Below, piece after piece: positions 1 to 8,889 of a DNA stretch of 64,000 bases (position 1 is its first letter; each line of letters begins with the position of its first letter). Source of the stretch: Teichococcus aerophilus (lineage in GTDB: Bacteria; Pseudomonadota; Alphaproteobacteria; Acetobacterales; Acetobacteraceae); assembly GCF_014490485.1 (NCBI RefSeq), contig NZ_JACTVA010000012.1, positions 1 to 64,000 of the forward strand, given 5' to 3'. Below the pieces are notes generated by a model, which was not told the origin of the DNA, ran no database searches, and saw only the letters and a program-made list of their open reading frames with translations. A program made the position numbers and the translations under genes.

Positions 1-135
1 CGGCGCGGCCAGCCGGTCCAGCGGCTGTTCCGCCAGCGCTTCGTCCACGCCCCAGTCCAGCTGCAGCCGCAGCGCCGCCAGCAGCGCGGCGGCGTCGGGG
101 GGCGGGTCGGCAGGCCCGGTGGCGGGGGGAGTCAT
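1..135 (-). CDS. uracil-DNA glycosylase, N-terminal part (runs off the window)
   Basis: The first 45 codons of a gene reading leftwards out of the window. The start ATG is at 135. The visible part has a Pro/Ala-rich lead and then a helix reading LLAALRLQLDWGVDEALAEQ, which matches the N-terminus of family 4 uracil-DNA glycosylases of Rhodospirillales; these remove uracil from DNA. No catalytic motif lies inside the window. The gene is divergent from the ETF-QO gene, a neighbour pair I recall from related genomes. The identification rests on this short segment and on context only. Confidence 0.5.
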   Translation of the reverse strand, partial: MTPPATGPADPPPDAAALLAALRLQLDWGVDEALAEQPLDRLAAP

Positions 136-230
136 CCCCCGCATATCGGCCGTTCCCAGGGTTCCGCGCAACCCGTGATCGGGCTAATCCAACAGGGCGG
201 GACACGAGAGACTGGGAAGAGAACCAAAGA

Positions 231-1853
231 ATGACCGAACGGGAGAGCATGGAATTCGACGTGCTGGTCGTCGGCGCCGGACCATCCGGCCTGGCGGCGG
301 CGATCCGGCTGAAACAGGTCTCTCCCGACCTGTCGGTCTGCGTGGTGGAGAAGGGGTCCGAGGTCGGCGCCCATATCCTCTCCGGCGCCGTGCTGGAACC
401 GCGCGCGCTGGATGAGCTGCTGCCCGACTGGCGCGACGCACCGCCGGCCCTGACCACCGCCGTGACCGAGGACAGCTTCTTCCTCCTCACCGAGAGCAAG
501 GCGGTCAAGCTGCCGACGCCGCCGCAGATGAACAACCATGGCAACTACGTCATCAGCCTCGGCAATCTGTGCCGCTGGCTGGGCGAGAAGGCCGAGGCAC
601 TGGGCATCGAGATCTATCCCGGCTTCGCTGCCTCCGAGACCATCATCGAGGACGGGCGGGTGCGTGGCGTCGTCGCCGGCGTCATGGGCATCACGCGCGA
701 GGGCGAGGAAGGTCCGAACTACCAGCCCGGCATGGAACTGCGCGCCACCTACACGCTGTTCGCCGAGGGCTGCCGCGGCTCCCTGACCAAGAAACTGGAA
801 GCGCAGTTCGGCCTTCGCGAGGGTGTGCAACCGCAGACCTACGCCATCGGCATTAAGGAACTGTGGGAGATCCCGAAGGACCGTCATGTGCCCGGCAAGG
901 TCTGGCACTCGCTCGGGTGGCCGCTGAAGTCCGACACCTATGGCGGCGCCTTCCTGTACATGCTGGGCGAGAACCTGGTCTCGATCGGCTACGTCATCGG
1001 GCTGGACTATCCCAATACCTGGCTCTCGCCCTTCGACGAGTTCCAGCGCTTCAAGACCCACCCGGCGGTGCGCACGATGCTGGAGGGCGGCAAGCGCATC
1101 TCCTACGGTGCGCGGGCGCTGAACGAGGGTGGCTTCCAGTCCATCCCCAAGCTGGTCTTTCCCGGCGGGCTGCTGATCGGCGACTGCGCCGGCTTCCTGA
1201 ACCTGCCCAAGATCAAGGGCACCCACACCTCCATGAAGTCCGGCATGCTGGCGGCCGAGGCGGTGGCGGCGGCCCTGGCGTCCGATGCGCCGGCGGAGCG
1301 GCTGGACGCCTACCCCGAATCCCTGCAGGCCAGCTGGATCTGGGACGAGCTGCGCACCGTGCGCAACATGCGCCCCGGCTTCGCCAAGTGGGGCATGTGG
1401 GGCGGGCTGGTGAACGCGGCGCTGGAGACGGTGACGCGCGGCAAGTTGCCCTGGACCCTGGCGCATCACGCCGACCACAGCGCCACCAAGCCGGCCGACC
1501 AGTGCCCGCGCATCGACTACCCGAAGCCGGATGGCAAGCTGACCTTCGACCGCCTCTCCTCGGTGTTCCTCTCGAACACCAACCATGAGGAAGATCAGCC
1601 GGCGCATCTGAAGCTGAAGAACCCGGCGGAATGGCGGCCGGTGAACTGGGACATCTACCGCTCCCCCGAATCCCGCTACTGCCCGGCCGGGGTGTACGAG
1701 GCCGTGGGGGTGGAGGAAGGTGAGCCGCGCCTGGTGATCAATGCGCAGAACTGCGTGCATTGTAAGACCTGCGACATCAAGGACCCGAAGCAGAACATCG
1801 ACTGGTGCACGCCGGAAGGCGCCGGCGGCCCGAACTACATCGGCGGGATGTAG
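231..1853 (+). CDS. electron-transfer flavoprotein-ubiquinone oxidoreductase
   Basis: A 540-residue ETF-QO. It passes electrons from reduced ETF, loaded by acyl-CoA dehydrogenases, to ubiquinone at the inner membrane. The N-terminus holds the FAD-binding dinucleotide motif VVGAGPSGLAAA (residues about 11-22). The C-terminus carries the four cysteines of the [4Fe-4S] cluster at about 508, 511, 514 and 526 (CVHCKTC, then WC). The length is normal for the family. A second ATG six codons in could also serve as start. It is the natural electron sink for the two acyl-CoA dehydrogenases at 8.9-12 kb, although it is transcribed separately and is a housekeeping gene in this group. An intergenic repeat with a strong hairpin follows 40 bp after the stop. 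Confidence 0.95.
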   Translation: MTERESMEFDVLVVGAGPSGLAAAIRLKQVSPDLSVCVVEKGSEVGAHILSGAVLEPRALDELLPDWRDAPPALTTAVTEDSFFLLTESKAVKLPTPPQMNNHGNYVISLGNLCRWLGEKAEALGIEIYPGFAASETIIEDGRVRGVVAGVMGITREGEEGPNYQPGMELRATYTLFAEGCRGSLTKKLEAQFGLREGVQPQTYAIGIKELWEIPKDRHVPGKVWHSLGWPLKSDTYGGAFLYMLGENLVSIGYVIGLDYPNTWLSPFDEFQRFKTHPAVRTMLEGGKRISYGARALNEGGFQSIPKLVFPGGLLIGDCAGFLNLPKIKGTHTSMKSGMLAAEAVAAALASDAPAERLDAYPESLQASWIWDELRTVRNMRPGFAKWGMWGGLVNAALETVTRGKLPWTLAHHADHSATKPADQCPRIDYPKPDGKLTFDRLSSVFLSNTNHEEDQPAHLKLKNPAEWRPVNWDIYRSPESRYCPAGVYEAVGVEEGEPRLVINAQNCVHCKTCDIKDPKQNIDWCTPEGAGGPNYIGGM

Positions 1854-1892
1854 GGCCCTCGGGTTCCTAGGTTCGGGGTGGCTTGAAGGCTT

Positions 1893-2130
1893 GAAGACTG
1901 GGGGAAGGAATTCCCCCAGGCCCCCATCTTTTTTCTGCGAGCTTTTTGGGTGTGGGGTTTCAGCTCTTCGAGGCCCAGACCGGGCTTAGCCGGAGGTTCA
2001 TGGGCGCCGGAGGCTGATGGTTCAGCCCGGCGGCCACGATTTTTCTCGCAGGATACCTGCCGACCCTGCAGCCCCACGCCAACTGACAGAAAAAAGATGG
2101 GGTTTCAGGGGAATTCCTTTCCTGACCTTC
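1893..2130. repeat. intergenic inverted-repeat element, copy 1
   Basis: A 238-bp copy of the dispersed element described under 37018-37263. The left arm contains a perfect 9-bp stem (CTGGGGGAA, loop GGAA, TTCCCCCAG) followed by a T-rich run. The right arm is the inverted counterpart (AGAAAAAAGATGGGG, then GGGGAATTCC). It lies between the convergent ETF-QO gene and the secreted-protein gene, so it can end transcription from both sides. The centre has diverged, but GGTTCAGCCC and a CGCCGGAGG half-stem are still recognisable. A further degenerate right arm follows at 2186-2218. Confidence 0.75.
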
Positions 2131-2185
2131 CTCCACGCCCTGCGCGCCGCCGCCGTCAACGCCGCCCGCCAGCTTGCACATGGAG

Positions 2186-2218
2186 AATGGGGTCAGGGGA
2201 TTCCTCCCCCGGCCGTCC
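2186..2218. repeat. degenerate single arm of the intergenic repeat
   Basis: The sequence AATGGGGTCAGGGGATTCC followed by TCCCCCGGCC resembles the right arm of the dispersed element (AAGGGGTCCGGGGAATTCC, then TTCCCCGGCC). No partner left arm is present. The rest of 2131-2381 holds no gene I can support. Confidence 0.4.
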
Positions 2219-2381
2219 TTCTAGCCCGGCGCACAAAAAGCGCCGAAGGCCAGGGCACGGCCCAGGCCTGTCGGTGATTGGACTTCAAGGAAGGCGGGGG
2301 CGGGTTAGCGCCGTGGGACGCCCGGCAGCGGGGCCGGCGTCGGCGGGGTGCCCCGGTTGCCGTCAGGCCCGGGGCGCCGCG

Positions 2382-3095
2382 TCAGGGCCAGGTGACTTCC
2401 GCCCGGTCGCAGGTCGCGATGTTGCGGCGTTCCTGGGCGCGGCCGCCATTGAAGACGACGCGGATATCGACGGAGCAGCCTTCATCGCTCGGCAGGTCGA
2501 TCCAGCGATCCTGGCCGGAGGCCAGGGTGTTGCGGCCCAGGCGGTCCTGCCCCCAGCTGTCACGCTGGGTGCTGGACACGTAGAGCTCCTGGATCGTCTC
2601 GCCGCTGCGGTTGACGAAGCTGAAGGACGGGTCGCCGCTCTGCTGGCCACGGCCCTGGCGGCCGGCGACGCCGCCACCCGCGCCACCGCCACCGCCGATG
2701 GTGCCGCCGGCACCGCCCGGCTGCTCGACCGTGCCACCGGCGCCGCCGTCACGGCCGGCGCGGCCGGAGGGGTTGGTGAAGACGATGCGGCTGATGTTGC
2801 AGGCGTTGACGCTGCGCTTCTCTTCCGACTGGCCGCCTTCATACTCAACCTTGATGTCGAGCATGCAGTCGCGCGCTGCGGGGTTGACGCGCACCTGCTC
2901 GCCGGCCGGCAGCACGGTGTTGCCCAGAACGTCCGGCCCCCAGTTGGAGAGGCGGGTGGGGGAGACATAGGCCCGCTCGATCGTCAGGCCGGAATTGTTC
3001 ACCAGCCAGAAGCGGTTCTGCGCCATGGCGGGGGAGGCAGCGAGGGTGGTGGCGCCGATCAGCATCAGCGCGAGGGCGGTCAGGAACGAACGCAC
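2382..3095 (-). CDS. secreted protein with two copies of a hypothetical domain
   Basis: About 237 residues. A hydrophobic signal peptide ends at ASPAMA-Q. Two homologous domains of about 80 residues follow. The first starts FWLVNNSGLTIERAYVS and the second FSFVNRSGETIQELYVS. Each contains an NWG/SWGxDxLG motif and two cysteines about 27 residues apart (DCMLDI/NACNIS and GCSVDI/IATCDR), which probably form a disulphide. A Gly/Arg-rich linker of about 55 residues joins them. I do not recognise a function. I chose the GTG at 3095 because GGAGGAC lies five bases upstream; an ATG at 3107 in the same frame overlaps that ribosome-binding site. The start also overlaps the stop of a 42-codon ORF at 3095-3223. 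Confidence 0.8.
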   Translation of the reverse strand: MRSFLTALALMLIGATTLAASPAMAQNRFWLVNNSGLTIERAYVSPTRLSNWGPDVLGNTVLPAGEQVRVNPAARDCMLDIKVEYEGGQSEEKRSVNACNISRIVFTNPSGRAGRDGGAGGTVEQPGGAGGTIGGGGGAGGGVAGRQGRGQQSGDPSFSFVNRSGETIQELYVSSTQRDSWGQDRLGRNTLASGQDRWIDLPSDEGCSVDIRVVFNGGRAQERRNIATCDRAEVTWP

Positions 3096-3223
3096 TAAGT
3101 CCTCCATGCGGTGGGCGAATAGGGGGGAAGGCCAGGCGGGGGCGCAGCGGGCGCGGTGTGCCGCTGGTCCGGATGCGCCGGGATGCGGGCAGGGTGCTGC
3201 TTGGGCCGGTCCTGTCTCTGCAT
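3095..3223 (-). CDS. possible 42-residue small ORF coupled to the secreted protein
   Basis: An ATG at 3223 with a very good ribosome-binding site (AGGAGGA, five bases before the ATG) opens a 42-codon frame. Its TAG stop shares one base with the GTG start of the secreted protein (TAGTG), a layout typical of translational coupling. The peptide is rich in Pro, His, Arg and Gln and has no signal peptide or known motif. It may be a translated leader rather than a functional protein. The frame is short and its composition is not clearly gene-like, so confidence is low. Confidence 0.35.
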   Translation of the reverse strand: MQRQDRPKQHPARIPAHPDQRHTAPAAPPPGLPPYSPTAWRT

Positions 3224-3744
3224 CGGCGTCCTCCTGGCCGTTATGTGCCGTAAGAATCTTAACGTTGGATCATGACGCGGGCGCCTTCCGGCGGCGGCCA
3301 TTGTTCCTGGATGGCTGGTCGCGAAACCTCGCCGCGGCGTGACCGGGCGATGCAGTGAGCGCATGTTACTTTCGACCGCAGGTTGGGGGGAGAGGGCAGG
3401 CGCTTCCTCGCGAATAGTTGGTTCTGCGGGTTTGGGTGGCGGTAGGCCGCCTCACTGGGTTGGCGGTGGCGTCCGTGGCCGGCATCCGTCCGGGGTTCGT
3501 GCGCCGGCCTCAGCCCGTCGGTGGGCGAGCGGCGGCTTCGAGGCACCGGTTTCCGGTGGCCTGGCTTCGCGTTGGCGGATGCCGCGTCGGGTCCATCCGG
3601 CACGCCGGGCGCGCGTGTTGGGCCCGTTGGTGCGGATCGCCGGAAAGGCGGCCGGGCCGGTGGGGCGTGAAAACCCCTCAATGTCACGCGGCGTGACAAA
3701 GCGGGGCGTTTTCAGCAGGGGGCAAAAGGCTCTAACGTCCTCGT
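3224..3744. other. gene-free interval upstream of the TPR lipoprotein
   Basis: About 520 bp between divergent genes. Several open frames exist on both strands, but their amino-acid composition looks like GC-rich noise. The left end should contain the promoter of the secreted protein. The right end holds a perfect palindrome (3682-3698) just ahead of the TPR gene. I see nothing else. Confidence 0.6.
3682..3698. promoter_or_regulatory. 17-bp perfect palindrome upstream of the TPR lipoprotein gene
   Basis: TGTCACG-CGG-CGTGACA, 7-bp arms with a 3-bp centre, 46 bp before the ATG at 3745. The position and symmetry fit a dimeric repressor or activator site. I cannot assign a regulator family. Confidence 0.45.
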
Positions 3745-5433
3745 ATGGTCGCTCTCGTCTCTCCCCGCCGTGTCGCTCTGCTGGCCGCCGCTTTGCTGGC
3801 GGGTTGTGCCGCCAGTGGGGGCGCGCCCGATGCGGCGACGCCCACCCCCATGCCGCCGGGACGGCTGACCGCCTCCGGCACCTATCTCGCCGGCAGCTTC
3901 GCCGCGGCGGAGACGGATACCCAGGCCGCCGCCGACTTCCTGCTGGAAGCGCTGCGCCTGGCGCCGGACCAGCCGGAGGTCATCAACCGCGCCTTCCTGG
4001 CCACGGTATTGGATGGCCGCCCGGAAGCGGTGCGGATTGCCCGCCGCCTGCCGGAGAATGAGTTGGCGGCGATGTTGCAGGCCGGCGCCGACGCCATGGC
4101 GGGGCGGTGGGACCGGGCGGAGACGCGGGTGCGCAGCCTGCCGCGCCAGGGTGCCAGCCAGATCCTGCAGCCGCTGCTGCTGGCCTGGGTGCAGGCCGGG
4201 CGCGGCAATATCGACGCCGCCATGGCCACCCTGCGGCCGCAGCTGGAAGGCAACCGCCCCAGCGCCATCGCGGCGCTGCATGGCGCCATGATCGCCGATC
4301 TCGGCAACCGGCCGCTGGAGGCGGAGCGGCTGGTGCGGCTGGCGCTGGCGCATTCGCCGGAGGTGAACCTGCGGCTGGTGCAGATCGCCGCCGGCATCCT
4401 CGGCCGTGCCGGCAAGGAAGCCGAGGCGATGAAGCTGGTCGAGAGCATCTCGACCGGGGGCGACGACCTCGCGATGCTCGGCACGCCGGAAGTACGCCGC
4501 CGCATGCTGCAGGATCGCCCGGTGAATTCCGCGGTCGAGGGCATGGCGGAGGCGGAGCTGGCGCTGGCCGGCGCGCTGCGCGGGCAGAACGCGCCGGAGC
4601 TGGCCTTGCTGCTGGCGCGGCTGTCCCTGCGCCTGCGGCCGGATTTCGTGCCGGCGCTGCTGGTGGCCGCTGAATCGCTGATGGCCGAGCAGCACTATGC
4701 CGGCGCCCTGAGCATGCTGAGCCGCGTGCCGAAGGATGACGCCCTGTACCCGGTGGTGGTGGTACGCCGCGCCACGCTGCTGGACCGGATGAACCGGCCG
4801 GACGAAGCCATCGCCACCTTGCAGGCCCTGGCCACCGAGCGCCCCGAATCGCTGCAGCCCGCCGCCCGGCTGGGGGATTTGCTGCGGGCGCGCGAGCGCT
4901 ATGCCGAGGCCGCCGTGGCCTATGACGCCGCCGTCGCCCGCGCCGGGGACGGGCCGAATACCTGGCCGCTGCTCTATGCCCGCGGCATCGCGCTGGAGCG
5001 CTCCGGCCAGTGGCCGCGCGCGGAGGCGGATTTCAAGCGGGCGCTGCAGCTCTCGCCGGAACAGCCCTATGTGCTGAACTACCTGGGCTACACGTGGGTG
5101 GAGCGGGGCGAGAACCTGACCGAGGCGCGCCAGATGCTGGAGCGGGCGATGGCGCTGCGCCCGAATGACGGCAACATCGCCGACAGCCTGGGCTGGGCGC
5201 TGTTCAAGCTGGGCGACCTGCCCGGCGCGGTGAAGTGGCTGGAACGGGCCGTGGAACTGGAATCCCGCAACGCCACCATCAACGACCATCTAGGCGATGC
5301 CTACTGGGCTGCCGGCCGGCAGCGCGAGGCGGTGTTCCAGTGGCGCCGCGCCGTGACGGTGGACCCGGAGCCGAAGGAAACCCCCCGCATCGCCGCCAAG
5401 CTGCGGGAGCGCCAGCCGACCGGCCAGCCGTGA
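3745..5433 (+). CDS. tetratricopeptide-repeat lipoprotein
   Basis: 562 residues. The N-terminus is a lipoprotein signal: a hydrophobic stretch ending in the lipobox LLAGC, with the lipidated Cys at residue 21. The rest is almost wholly helical repeats. The clearest TPR units lie near residues 370-545 (for example [20 protein letters not shown] and [19 protein letters not shown]). Such proteins act as periplasmic or outer-membrane scaffolds; no partner can be named. Its stop overlaps the GTG start of ispE by four bases (GTGA), so the two are co-transcribed and probably translationally coupled. I recall this pairing, followed by tRNA-Gln, from related genomes. A palindrome at 3682-3698 may regulate it. 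Confidence 0.85.
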   Translation: MVALVSPRRVALLAAALLAGCAASGGAPDAATPTPMPPGRLTASGTYLAGSFAAAETDTQAAADFLLEALRLAPDQPEVINRAFLATVLDGRPEAVRIARRLPENELAAMLQAGADAMAGRWDRAETRVRSLPRQGASQILQPLLLAWVQAGRGNIDAAMATLRPQLEGNRPSAIAALHGAMIADLGNRPLEAERLVRLALAHSPEVNLRLVQIAAGILGRAGKEAEAMKLVESISTGGDDLAMLGTPEVRRRMLQDRPVNSAVEGMAEAELALAGALRGQNAPELALLLARLSLRLRPDFVPALLVAAESLMAEQHYAGALSMLSRVPKDDALYPVVVVRRATLLDRMNRPDEAIATLQALATERPESLQPAARLGDLLRARERYAEAAVAYDAAVARAGDGPNTWPLLYARGIALERSGQWPRAEADFKRALQLSPEQPYVLNYLGYTWVERGENLTEARQMLERAMALRPNDGNIADSLGWALFKLGDLPGAVKWLERAVELESRNATINDHLGDAYWAAGRQREAVFQWRRAVTVDPEPKETPRIAAKLRERQPTGQP

Positions 5434-6308
5434 CGGCGGCAGGTGAGGCCGGGTCGGCGCCGGAAGCGGCGCCGGCCAAGGTGAATTTGTACCTGCATGT
5501 CACCGGGCGGCGGGCGGATGGCTACCACCTGCTCGATTCGCTGGTGGTGTTCGCCGGGGCGGCGGACAGCGTGGGCTACGCGCCGGCCCAGGCGCTTTCC
5601 CTGACGCTGGCGGGGCCGGAAGGCGCGGCGCTGGCGGCTGAACCGGATAACCTCGTGCTGCGCGCCGCCCGGCTGCTCGCGGCGGAGGCCGGGTTGCCGC
5701 CGACCGGGCGGCTGGAATTGGAAAAATGCCTGCCGGTGGCCTCCGGCATCGGTGGCGGTTCCGCCGATGCGGCGGCGGCGCTACGTCTGCTGAACACGGC
5801 CTGGGATGTGGGCTTTGCCCCCGCCCGGCTGGAAGCGCTGGCGGCGCGGCTGGGGGCGGATGTGCCGGTCTGCGTGGCTTCCGCCGCCGCGCGGATGGAG
5901 GGGGTGGGGGAGACGCTCTCCGCCGCGCCGCGCCTGCCGGCCTGTGGCCTGGTGCTGGCCAACCCCCGCCTGCCGCTGCCGACTCCGGCGGTATTCAAAG
6001 CCCGGCGGGGCGGCTTCACCCCGCGCGCGGTGCTGCCGGAGGGCTGGGACGACGCCGCCACGATGGCGCGGGATCTGGCCGTGTGCCGCAATGATCTGGA
6101 AGACGCGGCGATCGGCCTGTGCCCGGAGGTGGCGGCGGTGTTGGCGGCCTTGCGGGCGCTGCCCGGCTGCCTGCTGGCGCGGATGAGTGGTTCCGGCGCC
6201 ACCTGCTTCGCCTTGTTCGCCGATGCGGCACAGGCGCGGCAGGGGGCAGGAATGTTGCCGGAAGCGTGGTGGCGATGGGGAGGGGGGCTTTACGGCGCCC
6301 CCTTCTGA
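5430..6308 (+). CDS. ispE: 4-diphosphocytidyl-2-C-methyl-D-erythritol kinase
   Basis: 292 residues. A GHMP-family kinase of the non-mevalonate isoprenoid pathway that phosphorylates the 2-hydroxyl of CDP-methylerythritol. The N-terminal motif [19 protein letters not shown] carries the substrate-binding Lys and His. The ATP loop is [18 protein letters not shown], and a C-terminal SGSGATCF motif is present. The start is GTG at 5430, overlapping the preceding stop. This frame is open further upstream, but that part is antiparallel noise inside the TPR gene. Length is normal. Confidence 0.93.
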   Translation: MTAAGEAGSAPEAAPAKVNLYLHVTGRRADGYHLLDSLVVFAGAADSVGYAPAQALSLTLAGPEGAALAAEPDNLVLRAARLLAAEAGLPPTGRLELEKCLPVASGIGGGSADAAAALRLLNTAWDVGFAPARLEALAARLGADVPVCVASAAARMEGVGETLSAAPRLPACGLVLANPRLPLPTPAVFKARRGGFTPRAVLPEGWDDAATMARDLAVCRNDLEDAAIGLCPEVAAVLAALRALPGCLLARMSGSGATCFALFADAAQARQGAGMLPEAWWRWGGGLYGAPF

Positions 6309-6332
6309 CGCTTATTCAGCAGCGCTGACCGG

Positions 6333-6407
6333 TGGGGCGTAGCCAAGCGGTAAGGCAGCGGTTTTTGGTACCGCCATTCCCAGGTTCGAATCCTGGCGCC
6401 CCAACCA
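6333..6407 (+). tRNA. tRNA-Gln (anticodon TTG)
   Basis: A complete cloverleaf. The acceptor TGGGGCG pairs with CGCCCCA. The anticodon stem GCGGT/ACCGC encloses the loop TTTTGGT with TTG at positions 34-36. The T arm is CCAGG-TTCGAAT-CCTGG, the discriminator base is A, and CCA is encoded. It lies 24 bp after ispE in the same direction and may be processed from a shared transcript. Confidence 0.95.
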
Positions 6408-6471
6408 GTCCCTCTCCCCGTTCATCCCTGTGCCGAACCTAAAACATGCCGCGTTCACGTTCGTTCTTCAT

Positions 6472-6495
6472 ACGGCATGCTCTATGCCGTTGTTT
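6472..6495 (+). terminator. terminator after tRNA-Gln
   Basis: A 7-bp stem (ACGGCAT, loop GCTCT, ATGCCGT) whose descending arm runs into TTGTTT. It stands between the tRNA and the convergent G3E GTPase gene and is the likely end of the TPR-ispE-tRNA transcript. Confidence 0.6.
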
Positions 6496-6523
6496 AGTCG
6501 CGTGACTCAGGCTTTCGGCGATG

Positions 6524-7513
6524 TTACCCCACGCCATCACGCTCTAGCCCGAAGCCTTCCAGCGCCTGCAGCAAGGGCGCGGGTGCGGGGCCTTCGACGA
6601 TCAGCACCAGCCGGCCAGCGGCGTGGGCCGGGCCGGGCTGGAATTCGGCTGGATGCACCACCATCATCGCCGCTTGCAGGATGGCCACGCGGCCGTCGCG
6701 CAGGGGCAGGATGCCCTTCAGGCGCAACAGGTGTGGTCCGGCCCAGGCGCGGAGCGCGGCCTCGATCCGCGCGATGTCGGCTTCTTCCAGCGTTTGCGTG
6801 GCGTGCAGCACGGTGGCGCTGAAGCGTTCCGCGTGATGGTGGTGTTCGTGGGCGTGGGACGGGTCGCCGCAGAAGGGGCCGCAAGGCGCGGTAGCGTCCT
6901 GCGCCGAGCCGGGGCCGAGCAGTTCTTCCGCCGCGATCTGGCCCTGGAGCACCGGCAGGATCGGCGCGACCGGGTTGAGACCGCGCAGCCGTGCCGCCAG
7001 CGCGTCGGCGGCGGCGGGGGTGACGAGGTCGGTCTTGGTCAGCAGCAGCCGGTCGGCCACCCGGGCCTGATGGTCGGCCTCCGGGTGGCGTTCCAGCGCC
7101 TCGGCGCCCGCCACCGCATCGATGGTGGCGATCACCTGTTCCAGCCGGTAGCGCGCCATCACTGCCGCGTCGCTAAGCAGGAAGCCCAGCAGCGGCGCCG
7201 GGTCGGCGACGCCGGAGGTTTCCACCACCACGCGGTCGAAGGCCCGCAGCCTGCCATCGGCCACCTGCGCCTGCACGTCCAGCAGCGTATCCACCAGATT
7301 GCCGCGGATGGTGCAGCACAGGCAGCCATTGGCCAGCAGGATGGTGTCGTCCGAGGAGGCTTCCAGCAGGTCGTGATCGATGCCGACCACGCCGAACTCG
7401 TTCACCACCACCAGCGTGCCGGCCAGGCCCGGCTGGGTCAGCAACTGCGCGATCAGCGTCGTCTTGCCGCTGCCGAGAAAGCCGGTGACCAGGGTGATGG
7501 GAATGCGGCTCAT
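6524..7513 (-). CDS. G3E GTPase, CobW/COG0523-type metallochaperone
   Basis: 329 residues. P-loop GTPases of this family insert or deliver metals, often Zn, Co or Ni, to client enzymes. The Walker A is GFLGSGKTT (residues 11-19) and the metal site GCLCC is at 63-67. A cysteine/histidine-rich segment near residue 220 (CGPFCGDPSHAHEHHHHAE) is a typical mobile metal-binding loop. The CobW C-terminal domain follows. Its start overlaps the stop of the hydantoinase gene by four bases. It is the last gene of a five-gene operon, so the simplest inference is that it loads the binuclear metal site of that hydantoinase. Confidence 0.88.
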   Translation of the reverse strand: MSRIPITLVTGFLGSGKTTLIAQLLTQPGLAGTLVVVNEFGVVGIDHDLLEASSDDTILLANGCLCCTIRGNLVDTLLDVQAQVADGRLRAFDRVVVETSGVADPAPLLGFLLSDAAVMARYRLEQVIATIDAVAGAEALERHPEADHQARVADRLLLTKTDLVTPAAADALAARLRGLNPVAPILPVLQGQIAAEELLGPGSAQDATAPCGPFCGDPSHAHEHHHHAERFSATVLHATQTLEEADIARIEAALRAWAGPHLLRLKGILPLRDGRVAILQAAMMVVHPAEFQPGPAHAAGRLVLIVEGPAPAPLLQALEGFGLERDGVG

Positions 7514-8889
7514 GCGTCGCGGCCGCGCCGGACCAGGAAGCGGCCCTGGCCGGGCTTGCCGAGGAAGGCGCCGTCCTGCACCGCGATCTCGCCGCGCCGG
7601 ATGGTCATGCTGGGCCAGCCGGTGAGGTCCATGCCGTCATACGGGTTGTAGCCGATGGGACCGTAATGGCTGTCCACGCCCATGCGCCGGCGGGTGTGTG
7701 GGTCGATCAGCACGAGGTCGGCATCGGCGCCGGGGGTGATGCTGCCTTTCTCCGGCGCCAGGCCGAACAGGCGGGCGGGGCCGGTGCTCCAGGCCTCTAC
7801 CAGTTGTGGCAGGGTGATGCGGCCGCATTCCACGCCGAGTGTGTAGAGCAGGGGCAGGCGGGCCTCGACGCCGGGGACGCCATTGGCGATGCGGTCGAAG
7901 GATTCGGCGCCGAGCGCCTTGGCTTCCGCGCTGTAGGACGCGTCATCCGAGGTGACGGCGCCGAGGGCGCCGCTGGCCACGCCTTCCCACATGCGGTCCT
8001 GCGTCGCGGCATCGCGCAGCGGCGGGCTCATGACGAAAAGGTGGCCGTCCGGGCGGTCATACTGTTCGGCGGTGAGGGCGAGGTAGTGGGTGCAGGTCTC
8101 GGCCGAGGCGGCGTGGCCACAAGCCTGCGCGGCCTCGATGGCATCCAATGCCGGGCCGGAATTCAGGTGGAAGATGTGCAGCGGGCAACCGGCATCCTGC
8201 GCCAGAAGCAGGCCGCGCTGCACCGCCTCGGTTTCCGCCAAACCGGGGCGGGAGAGGGCGTGGAAGCGCGGCGCCACCTCGCCCGCCGCCAGGTGGCGGG
8301 CGATGGCGTGGTCGATCAGCGACGCGTTCTCCGCATGCAGGCCGAGCATGCCGCCGACAGGGGCGAGCGCGCGCATGAGGTCGTGCAGCGGGCCGTCCTC
8401 GACCTTCAGCTGCTCCTTCTCATAGACGGTATAGACCTTCATCGAGGACGCGCCGGCGGCGACGATGGCGGGGATTTCCGCCAGGGTCGCCGGGTTGATG
8501 TCGGTGGCGATCAGATGCAGGCCGTAATCGGTGGCGACGTGGCGGTCCGCCTGCACGCGGCGGTGCTTCAGCCCGTCTATCATGGTGCGGCCGCGCCGTT
8601 GCAGGGCGAAGTCGATGACCGTGGTGTTGCCGCCGCGCAGGGCGGCGACGGTGCCGGAATAGAAATCGTAGACGCTGCGCTGCCCCATGAAGCCGATGAG
8701 GAAATGCACATGCGGGTCGATGCCGCCCGGCAGCACGATGTGGTCCGTGGCATCGACCATGCGTGCGCCACGCCCGCTGCCGGGGTCTGCCAGGCCGAGA
8801 ATCCGGCCATCGCCCACCAGGATATCCGCCTTCTCCACCCCCGCGGGGTGGGCGACGGTGCCGTTGGCGATGACCAGGTCGGCGGTCAT
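7510..8889 (-). CDS. dihydropyrimidinase / D-hydantoinase
   Basis: 459 residues. An amidohydrolase-fold enzyme that hydrolyses cyclic amides such as dihydropyrimidines or 5-substituted hydantoins to N-carbamoyl acids. Metal ligands His60 and His62 lie in GGIDPHVH. The probable carboxylated lysine is Lys151 in GASSMKVYTVYEKE, and an HxN and a late Asp (TSDDASYS) complete the site. The substrate cannot be read from sequence. It overlaps the preceding acyl-CoA dehydrogenase and the following G3E gene by four bases each, so it is made together with beta-oxidation enzymes, which is an unusual setting. HyuA/HyuB-type hydrolases encoded at 19.7-23.2 kb could supply ATP-dependent cleavage of a related ring. 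Confidence 0.85.
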   Translation of the reverse strand: MTADLVIANGTVAHPAGVEKADILVGDGRILGLADPGSGRGARMVDATDHIVLPGGIDPHVHFLIGFMGQRSVYDFYSGTVAALRGGNTTVIDFALQRRGRTMIDGLKHRRVQADRHVATDYGLHLIATDINPATLAEIPAIVAAGASSMKVYTVYEKEQLKVEDGPLHDLMRALAPVGGMLGLHAENASLIDHAIARHLAAGEVAPRFHALSRPGLAETEAVQRGLLLAQDAGCPLHIFHLNSGPALDAIEAAQACGHAASAETCTHYLALTAEQYDRPDGHLFVMSPPLRDAATQDRMWEGVASGALGAVTSDDASYSAEAKALGAESFDRIANGVPGVEARLPLLYTLGVECGRITLPQLVEAWSTGPARLFGLAPEKGSITPGADADLVLIDPHTRRRMGVDSHYGPIGYNPYDGMDLTGWPSMTIRRGEIAVQDGAFLGKPGQGRFLVRRGRDA

